A program made the translations under genes and the position numbers. The notes under the pieces were generated by a model. It saw only the letters and a program-made list of their open reading frames with translations. It searched no databases and was not told the DNA's origin. 64,000 bases of DNA from Apoda limacodes (Eukaryota; Arthropoda; Insecta; Lepidoptera; Limacodidae): contig OX291557.1 of assembly GCA_946406115.1 (NCBI GenBank), positions 5,612,501 to 5,676,500 on the forward strand. The letters are read 5' to 3'. Positions 56,440 to 64,000 of this stretch are shown here, piece by piece; the stretch's first letter is position 1, and each line of letters starts with the position of its first letter.

Positions 56440-57669
56440 TTGTCCAAAAATAACTAAACCTGTTCTTGACACGAAATAACCTATTAAAATCTCTTCAATT
56501 AGGATTTCGTGCAGGACATAGTACTGTCACGGCTCTAGTTAAAATCACGGATGACATTCGCATGGGAATGGACAATAGACAGCTCACAGTATTAACGTTA
56601 CTTGATTTTAGTTATGCATTTAATACTGTCGATATTGATGTGTTGTTGGAGTTATTGCGTTCTCTTAACATATCTCCAACGGTGGTTGATTGGTTTCAGA
56701 GCTACTTGCGTGGAGGCAAAGTATCAAATTCGAAAACATCTTTTCAGTTTGGTGCCACATAGTTGCCGGTGTTCCGCAAGGTAGCGTTTTATCTCCTCTC
56801 TTATTTGCGATTTTTATTATTTAAATTACTCAACAACTTTCTTCTCTCTACCACTTGTATGCAGACGATCTCCAGGTCTATAATCAAACAAATTTTGATG
56901 AACTCTGATCTCCTCAGAATTTCAAAATGGAGCAAAGCCTTTGGCATAAAAATAAACCCAGCAAAAACCCAGGCCATAATACTAGGCAGTCCAAAGTTTA
57001 TGTCTAGAATAAACTGGGTTAGTCTCCCAAAAGTTTGTGTAGACAATGTACTTATACCTTATAATGGCCAAGTTAAGAATCTAGGTATTATTATAGATAG
57101 GAGTATGTCTTGGACTTCAGAGAGAGCCGAAGTCAATAGGAAAATGTTTTCCGCTGTGGGTTCCCTAAGAAGGCTGCAAAATTTCCTACACACGGACACT
57201 AAAATTGTTCTTGCACAATCTCTTTTGCTTCCCATACTCGAGTACGCCGATGCCAGCTATCCTGATTTAACTGAAGACCAATTAAACAAACTTGAGCGAC
57301 TTCAAAATCTCTGTATTCGGTTCATATTTGGATTGCGCAAATATGACCATATATCTAATTTCCGCGTGAAGCTCAAGTGGCTCCCAATTCGCTTTCGCCG
57401 GAATGCTCATATTCTTCTTTACTGTGTGCTGTTCAATCCTAGCTACCCTTCTTATCTCAAAGAGCGTTTTGGTAACTATGCCTCTTTGCGTTTCTCCTCT
57501 AATTTACTACGTAATACACCGAGTCACATCTCAAAATTTTACGATGATTCCTTCTTGTACGGTACAAGCAGTGCCATTGTGGAACTCTATCCCAGTAGAT
57601 ATCCGAAAAGCACAATCACTTACAACCTTCAAAGCCCAAGTGAAAAAGCATTTTCTAAATCTCGCATAA
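56440..57669 (+). pseudogene. LINE family 3 reverse transcriptase relic
   Basis: RT blocks in order: LGFRAGHSTVTALVKI, LTLLDFSYAFNTVD, VPQGSVLSPLLF (frame-shifted, near 56766), YADDLQVY at 56858-56881 in a third phase, LRISKWSKAFGIKINPAKTQ and VKNLGIIID. A C-terminal part follows with LQNLCIRFIFGL and LWNSIPVDIRKAQSL, ending at 57669. It belongs to the CR1/L2/Jockey-like group. 5'-truncated, with at least three indels and no endonuclease. Confidence 0.8.
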
Positions 57670-57943
57670 CCTTGTTCATTGGAAAAGACCGCTGTGCAGT
57701 AGTAGACTGCTCTAGGCTGAATAATTGCTTGAAATCAAAATTATTAACACATCTTTCGATAAATATTTACTTAATATAGTGTTTTCGACTATAATAGGTA
57801 AAATAACAAATAATACTACAATACTTATTGTTAGAGTCGGTACACCTTTTAATTTCTTTTATTTATTTTTTGTAGTGCATATAGCAAACACTTAGAAGAA
57901 GTCTTTGTCAATATACATATGTAGACTTATTAAGGTTTTTTTT
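57670..57943. other. flank of LINE family 3
   Basis: AT-rich; may include its 3' UTR. No tail or repeat could be fixed. Confidence 0.3.
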
Positions 57944-58550
57944 ACCATCTAGTAGCCTATGGACGCTTGTAACACTAGAGCAGTGTTGCTAACGCTCATT
58001 AACCGTAGCGCTCAAAATTGACTTTGAAAAAGCGCCAGATAAGCGTGTTTTTTGAAAAAGAGCGCTAAAGTATAAAATAAAAGAAATTTGTTTTTTTCAT
58101 ACATTTAAATTTTTATTTAAAAACATAAAAGAAAACTGAAAAAAACCCTCAAGTTAACCAGCCAATATTCATCCTCAGAATCTTGTTCCGATTCAATGAT
58201 TTGGCTCCTATTGTATAGAAGCAGAATTTTGTTTATAAGTAATTTGAATATTGTACTTCCTTGCTACCAACTTTTTCTCTGAGAATTAACCTTTAAAGTC
58301 GAACACCCTAAACTAAGAACGATAGCGGAATTTTACTGAAACTCGTTACACTTTAAAAAATATTGCGAAGCGCCAGAAATGGGCGCTAAGCGCTAGTTTT
58401 GATAGGCGCTGTCAGAGTCAATGAAGCGTTACCTAGATCTTGCGCCGAAGGCGCTAAGTTGGTAACAGTGCACCAGAGGTAGTCCAACACTCGCGCGTTA
58501 CCACTCCTTTAAAAATCTTATTCCTTTCCTCTAAAAAGCCCCATGCTAAA
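57944..58550 (-). mobile_element. LINE family 1 tail split by a hAT MITE
   Basis: agtagcctatggacgcttgt at the left and cactcgcgcgttaccactcc at the right are adjacent parts of the antisense LINE 3' end (compare 18023-18090 and the reverse complement of 34980-35065). The 490 bp between them are the MITE at 57981-58470. Confidence 0.75.
57981..58470. mobile_element. hAT-like MITE rich in AGCGCT words
   Basis: Left end CAGTGTTGCTAACGCT and right end (reverse complement) CACTGTTACCAACTTAGC are inverted with mismatches. Flanking 8-mers are CACTAGAG (57973-57980) and CACCAGAG (58471-58478), a one-mismatch target duplication. Sub-terminal regions are packed with agcgc/gcgct words. No coding capacity. 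Confidence 0.75.
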
Positions 58551-59254
58551 AGTAATAGTAAAAAAATAGCATTCGCAGGATGAAGCATCTTTAAAACCGC
58601 ACAGTTCGTAACCCTTAAGGTATATTTATTTAAGTTGTTTCAATTAAAAAATTAAGTTTTTTTTTGTTTTTAAAACCTTCTGCAGAGTATTTTTGTCAAA
58701 AGATATGAATCGGTTTCATGTCATGCCCTGGAACCAGGTATATAATAAAACCGGGTATTAAAAATCAAGGAAACGAAACCGATTCTGCATGCCCTAAACA
58801 TTATCTCTATTGGACGGTGCAACAATGCAAACGGGGCACGCAAGGCGGCGGCGTCGTCTCGCTATTTTACCCGCGCATCTGTGACGTACCAAACTGACTT
58901 CCTACGCACGTTTTCGCTACTCTAATCCACATTCTGACTATCTCCCACGCGCGAGCAATAGGCACACACAAGCTATAATATGTGCTCCATAGTAAGATTT
59001 ATTTCCTTTGATCTGCTCTTTCAAAAACAATGCCAACCTAACCGAAACCCCTTTGCAGATGTATCGCGCGCCGACAAAGGAATTGACGTACTATAGACAC
59101 CTATTATTATACAATTATTGAGCAAACAAGCAGTGCCATCTGTTTTCTTAAGGATGACACCTTTGTAGATAAATTTAATAAGTAAATTATTATCTGAATA
59201 CAAAATTTTCAAATCGTCAGAGCCGCTTCCGAAAAATCCATAACATATACGGAT
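58551..59254. other. no recognisable gene
   Basis: A GC-richer patch at 58820-58960 lacks clear exon or promoter structure. The 59021-59266 minus-strand open frame has no recognisable content. Confidence 0.35.
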
Positions 59255-59371
59255 AAATCGCGCCACGCAAGTTTAACCTGCGCAGTAACACATTTTTGGT
59301 TCGCAAGTACATTTGTCCGTACCTGTACCTGCGCAGACGGCTGCCATTCTAGTTAAACTCACGTGGCGCGA
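59255..59371. mobile_element. short element with cgcgccacg inverted ends
   Basis: tcgcgccacgcaagtttaac at the left and gttaaactcacgtggcgcga at the right are reverse complements with three mismatches. About 117 bp in all. Confidence 0.5.
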
Positions 59372-60129
59372 ACTAAGCAAGTTCTTTGTGGAAACCGACA
59401 CATAAGAATAATGACAAAACCCTACGATTGCTCGGCCTTATACTTTGACGGCTGAATGAATGAAATTGTTTGCCAAAGATGTAGAAAGACTAGTTTAGGC
59501 GACAGACCGAGGATTTTTTCGCTACGCTAAAGACCAACGCAGCGAGGAAAAGAGATATACTTATTACATGAACGCTGCACAAGAGAAAAATAGACAGATA
59601 ACCATATCTAATATATCCATTATTTTTCGAGTGAAAACCCATAGCAACCCGCTTGTTCTGTGACATTACGGGTTAATATAATTATCACAAGAATCCTGAT
59701 TACAAAGGACTAAGTGTAGTGCTCAGCCATGGTGTTTTGTTGTTTAGCTAATTGTTACGTCACAGGAAGAAGTAACCCGAACAATCATATGTTTTACACG
59801 TAAATACTGTTTCCATGTATTTTTTACAAACCATATTTTGTCGAATTTCTTTTAAAAATAGAATCAGAAAACTATCGTTGCGTAATTTACTTTGTAAATT
59901 GTGGTATTATCTCATATAGAAAGGGTCTAATTAATATTATTTTAAGTAAAATTGGAAAACGTTTTGTTACGCTAGGGCTTGACAAAACGATGACGTCATG
60001 AGTATACTGATACTTATGACGATATCGATCATTTTTCCCGTAATTATTTATCAACATCCAGAGTTATTTAATTTTAATAATGTTTCTTACAAATATTACT
60101 TGAGCGCACGTGGTTAATAGTCTTCTTTT
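59372..60129. other. no recognisable gene
   Basis: AT-rich; nothing supported. Confidence 0.35.
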
Positions 60130-60320
60130 ATAGGGTTCTGTAGCCAAATGGCAAAAACGGACCCTCGTAAATTGTCATGTCCTTCCGTATGTCATAGCCT
60201 TATAATTCCGCGGCATTTGCATCGATTCTAATAAAATTTTACAGGAAGGTATCTTTAACATAAAAATGGAAAAAAAAAAATATTAGGGGTAGCTTTTTCA
60301 CGCACCCCACCTTCTAGGGT
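60130..60320 (+). repeat. dispersed repeat (gggttctgtagccaaatgg type)
   Basis: Plus-strand relative of 20870-21080. Landmarks are tagggttctgtagccaaatg, tccttccgtatgtcatagcc and attaggggtagct. Confidence 0.6.
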
Positions 60321-61077
60321 ATCTTAAGATAGGGCTTCAAAAATGCAATTGAAGTTTGTTAATATAAGTCGCGAGTAACAAGCTCTAAAGGTTGAAAATT
60401 TTCGTTCCCGCTCTTCTAACTTTTAATCTGCGTATTATTTAAATCGAAAAAAAAGGCCCGATAATAGGTCTTTTTAATTTCAATTAAAATTGGCTAAAAC
60501 CCAATAGGATTATAAGTTTTTAAGATATATGCAATAATTCCGATTTCAAGGAACCGTATCTAATGCGTGTACATCATGCACTTGGCCGGTTTTTATACTA
60601 TGTTTTTGATTTTTGACAAATATGTTACGCCACAACTAAACATAACTATTTTGATATGGGTACAGTTACTTGAGTTATGCGGATTGCCTGTTATATCCGT
60701 AAAGTAATGAATAATAATATCGTTGTATAGGCTAATCATTTATCAAAATTTTTGACTCTGCCTAATGTTATCTTCACTAAAATTTTCAGTATATTAAAAA
60801 AAATGTACATTGAAGAAAGTTAGGAAAAATAAAAGGGGTTTGCAAAAGACGTTTAATTTTTTTGTTTTTTTTTTTTATCTCATGAACCGTGATAGACAGT
60901 TAAAATTTTCACAGAAGATGTATTTATATTGCCGCTATAACAACAAATACTAAAAAACAGATTAAAATATATATTTAAGGGGCTCCCACACAACAAACAT
61001 GATTTTTTTGCTCAATATTGATAACGGCAACAATAGACGCTTAAAATATTCACAGAATATATATAATATACACCGTT
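60321..61077. other. no recognisable gene
   Basis: AT-rich; nothing supported. Confidence 0.35.
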
Positions 61078-61362
61078 AAATTTTAATCGTTTTAATGCCG
61101 TGGATGGGTGGTTCACTTTACAAAGTACTATTCATCAACAACTTAATCAGGGTTATACCTCTTAAAATAAAAAAGATAGAAAGTTATACTGTAATATCCG
61201 CAAAGTGCGTGAAAACAGTAGTAGTGCCACGAGTTAGTATGCTTGCCTACGTCGTACAGGTCATTGACCCGCTCAGCTGGTGTCAATTTGTTCGTTTGAA
61301 GAAATACAATGATTACACATTTTCCTTTATACTTTTACGAGATTAGGACCGTCGTAAATGCT
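61078..61362 (+). repeat. dispersed repeat shared with 29108-29400
   Basis: Collinear with 29108-29400. Here it ends just before the LINE family 2 fragment that starts near 61378. Confidence 0.75.
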
Positions 61363-61377
61363 ATGTACCTAGATCCC

Positions 61378-62650
61378 GGGAAAAAATTATGTTCAATCAG
61401 ATGCTTAAACATTTTAACTTAAATGGATTACTTCATCCTCAACAGTTTGGTTTTACAAAAGGGCGTTCCACAACTGACGCAGGTGTTGCCCTTATACAGC
61501 ATATATTTGCTGCTTGGGAACAGTCACAAAATGCTATTGGTATCATCTGTGATCTATCAAAGGCATTCGACTGTGTGCAACATGAAACTCTTATACGGAA
61601 ACTGAGTCATTATGGTATTGCAGATTTGGCTCTTGAGCTTATCCGCTCATATTTGAGTAGTAGAATGCAGAAGGTTCAAATCAATGAAGTAAAATCCAAT
61701 GGCTCTGAAGTAAAATTAGGAGTTCCTCAAGGTTCTATTTTAGGTCCTTTTCTATTTTTAATTTACATAAATGACTTGCCTTTCTTTGTGGAGAAGCTAT
61801 GCAAGATTGTACTATTTGCTGATGACACATCTCTTTTATTTAAAGTTGACAGAAATAAAACTAATTTTGACGACGTAAGTAGTGCGCTTTCTCAGGTTCT
61901 TCATTGGTTTACGGCAAATAATTTACTTCTTAATGCGAAAAAGACTAAGTGTTTAAAATTTATGATGCCAAATGTCAGAAACATAAGTGCAAAATTATGC
62001 CTAAACGGAGAAGAAATAGAACTATTAGACTCAACAGTGTTTCTAGGTATTACATTAGACAATAGGCTGCAGTGGAACCCTCACATTTCAGTTCTTGCCG
62101 GAAAACTCAGTTCAGCTGCCTATGCAGTTAGGAAAGTTAGGCAGCTTACAGATGTTGACACTGCTCGCTTGGTCTACTTTAGCTATTTCCATTCCGTCAT
62201 GTTTTATGGCATTTTGGGTATAGTAATATATTTGGGTAAGGCAGCTGATATTGATACAGTCTTTATTTTGCAAAAGAGAGCAGTACGGTCAATTTATAAA
62301 TTAGGACCTCGAATTTCGCTTAGGGAACTATTTAGGGAAATTGATATTTTAACTGTTCCTTGCCAATATATCTTTGCTTGTATAATGTATGTACGCCAAA
62401 ATTAACACTTATTTGCTAAAAATAGTGACCTCCACAGTGTTAATACAAGGAATAAGGATAAATTGGTAGTTCCAAAATGTCGTCTTCAGAAGGTACATAG
62501 CTCTTTCGCAATACAAAGTATATTTTTCTACAATAAAATTCCAGAAGATGTGGTAAATTTACCCTCAAATAAATTTAAAATATATGTCAAAGATGTTTTA
62601 ATAAAAAAGCTATTACAAAGTTGATGAATACATAAATGATAAAAATGCTT
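61378..62650 (+). pseudogene. LINE family 2 reverse transcriptase, 5'-truncated
   Basis: From 61389 a 338-codon frame holds RT blocks QQFGFTKGRSTTDAGVAL, CDLSKAFDCVQHETLI, GVPQGSILGPFLFLIYINDL and an intact catalytic FADD (near 61825), then NNLLLNAKKTKCLKF and FLGITLDNRLQWNPHI. It stops at 62403. The next codons stay protein-like (NKDKLVVPKCRLQKVHSS), then shift to reach DEYINDKNAWKN near 62625, which matches the end of the copy at 30039. The endonuclease and the RT start are missing. It belongs to the Jockey/CR1-like group. Confidence 0.85.
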
Positions 62651-63294
62651 GGAAAAATTAGAACTTAATTGATTTGTATTGGGGCATCTGAAATATTATT
62701 TTTTTAAATTTAAAACATTGTATATTATGTTATTACCTAGTGTAAGGCTATATTGTATTTTTATATGATGTATAAAAGATAAACTAGTGAGTTTATTGCA
62801 GTAAAGCATTGCGAACCTTCCAATCTTCTCCTCTTATATTTTGTTCCTTTACTACACACATTGTAACTAGTACAATCGAAGTTTTATTGGAGTTGCTTGA
62901 GTGTGTCATGCTCTCTCAAAGTGTCTCTGCGGTGGTGGCGTGTGTGTTGGGTCGTTACGTTCCCTAAAACATGGTTGAGCGAAGCGATGGCTGATTCATG
63001 TGTCATACTCGTGAACGGGTGCCGCCTGTGGAGGCTGGTCTGCTCTTGCATACTTCTTTGTATTCTTAGTATTTAGTCTTACTTTTTTGTTTTGTTTATT
63101 AATACTGTAAGACATTGATTATTTCTTAGTGATGAATACATAAACTGTCTTTTGTTTATATTAGATACTTTTCTATGTTGTGCTTGTGCTTTATATTTCA
63201 TGTTTTTTTATGTTTGTAATGGAAAGTGTCCTTTTATGATAGGGAGGGCATTTTCCAATATTTTAATTGGACGCTGTAAGAGAAAGGGAGAAAA
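62651..63294 (+). other. probable 3' UTR or flank of LINE family 2
   Basis: No frame. No (CATTT)n tail like that of the 29772 copy is seen, so the end of this copy is uncertain. Confidence 0.35.
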
Positions 63295-63435
63295 GAAATG
63301 CCCTTGCTGAGTTTCTTGCCGGTTCTTCTCAGTACAAGGTCTCCCGCCCTGTAGACTTACGAACCGATGGCGTAGTGACATTCATAAGTGCTCAATTATT
63401 GTAGCCTAAACTGAATAAATTAAATTGAATTTGAA
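63295..63435 (+). mobile_element. LINE-type 3' tail
   Basis: cccttgctgagtttcttgcc, ggttcttctcagtacaagg and the end cctaaactgaataaattaaa. I recognise this as a tail shared by many lepidopteran non-LTR or SINE copies. It may be the end of the LINE family 2 copy upstream or a separate insertion. Confidence 0.5.
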
Positions 63436-63838
63436 TTTAATTGCACCATATCGTGGTACTCCATGTTAGAGTACGCGTAATTTCGAGACGCCATACTTTC
63501 GCGCGACAAGGATCGTAAAAAGCGATGCACCGAGCACCGCACTGGTCACGTCTTAGAGAAAACTGATTTTTTTGATTTGTTTTGACCATAGGGCGCGGGG
63601 GGCCCACGCCTTGCGATTTGCAAATCAAATAAGACTTAGGGCGGTAATTAGTCTAGCATTGATTAATTTATCGAAATCCACTTGGACTGCGCCACGCGTC
63701 ATTGGTGAAATAAGTAATGTGTCATAATAGGGTTGGTCTCTTTGAATATTGATCTACCTACTAATGGTTCGCGTCATTTTGTCACTCAAGCAAGAATTGA
63801 CTCGAGTTTTAAAAAAAATGTTATTTTATTTTTTATTT
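63436..63838. other. no recognisable gene
   Basis: Nothing supported on either strand. Confidence 0.35.
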
Positions 63839-64000
63839 TGACGTGACAACGTCTTATAAATTGGTTTGCCGGGTGACACTTCAAGAAACTGCGTTACGCT
63901 CCGCTCACGTTATGCGCTCACAATGAGAGCGAGTGAGAGGCACGCGGCATGGTTAGCCCGCCTAAGAGCGAGAGAGACAGACATAAAAAGTGAAAGGCAC
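63839..64000 (-). mobile_element. arm of the long-TIR TTAA family (subfamily B), cut by window edge
   Basis: Reverse complement matches 26172-26348, including the extra taaccatgcc segment and the outer gtgcctttcactttttatg. Its other arm, if any, would lie either to the left (none found nearby) or beyond the window. Confidence 0.75.

Noticed and set aside
1..64000. CRISPR arrays, operons, bacterial promoters or ribosome-binding sites
   Set aside because: The window is insect-like eukaryotic DNA. Direct repeats present are retroelement or microsatellite repeats without regular spacers.

Overview
This is AT-rich eukaryotic DNA, most likely from a moth or butterfly. The evidence is scattered taggtacctac-type words, Tc1/mariner, hAT, BEL/Pao and Ty3/gypsy relics, and several repeat ends that I recognise as common in lepidopteran DNA. 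No bacterial gene organisation is present. Almost everything recognisable is mobile DNA. The only host gene I can name is a split minus-strand gene for a mitochondrial transcription elongation factor (TEFM-like); its exons lie at 23658-23797, 16735-16957 and 14280-14432, and its 3' end is missing from the window.

Left third (1-12367): two head-to-tail copies of one Ty3/gypsy-type LTR element share sequence with an exact 5393-bp offset. Both carry the same stops, frameshifts and catalytic-site changes. They share one R-U5 block (4042-4413), which is repeated at 11996-12367. Copy 2 holds 2563 bp (9433-11995) that copy 1 lacks; that stretch contains degenerate motif arrays and a TATA box 26 bases before the point where the copies match again. 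The array probably lies in, or downstream of, the last visible TEFM intron.

12368-26400: TEFM exons sit in introns filled with a SINE, a Tc1 relic, LINE tails and several fold-back or MITE-like elements.

26400-36000: this is a layered graveyard. It holds a BEL/Pao pol relic, a Tc1/mariner relic, a mariner gene cut by a LINE with a 4-bp target duplication, a TIR element, and a hAT relic that contains a LINE with a 988-codon open frame, poly(A) tail and 12-bp target duplication.

36000-53900: mostly unassigned, probably intronic or intergenic DNA. It includes a hAT-like element with a perfect 8-bp target duplication (GTTAAGTT) inside a larger inverted repeat, another fold-back element, a promoter-like TATA region with a likely non-coding first exon (46826-47002), and a sharply GC-rich block (52390-52830).

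53900-64000: a 1.48-kb element with about 200-bp terminal inverted repeats at TTAA sits in a LINE tail. It is followed by a frameshifted LINE, a hAT MITE inserted in an antisense LINE tail, another LINE fragment with an intact FADD motif, and a second family member of the long-TIR repeat running off the right edge.

No tRNA, rRNA or CRISPR array was found. The genes do not form a pathway; the layout is best read as a history of nested insertions around one or two host genes. All family calls are by eye.
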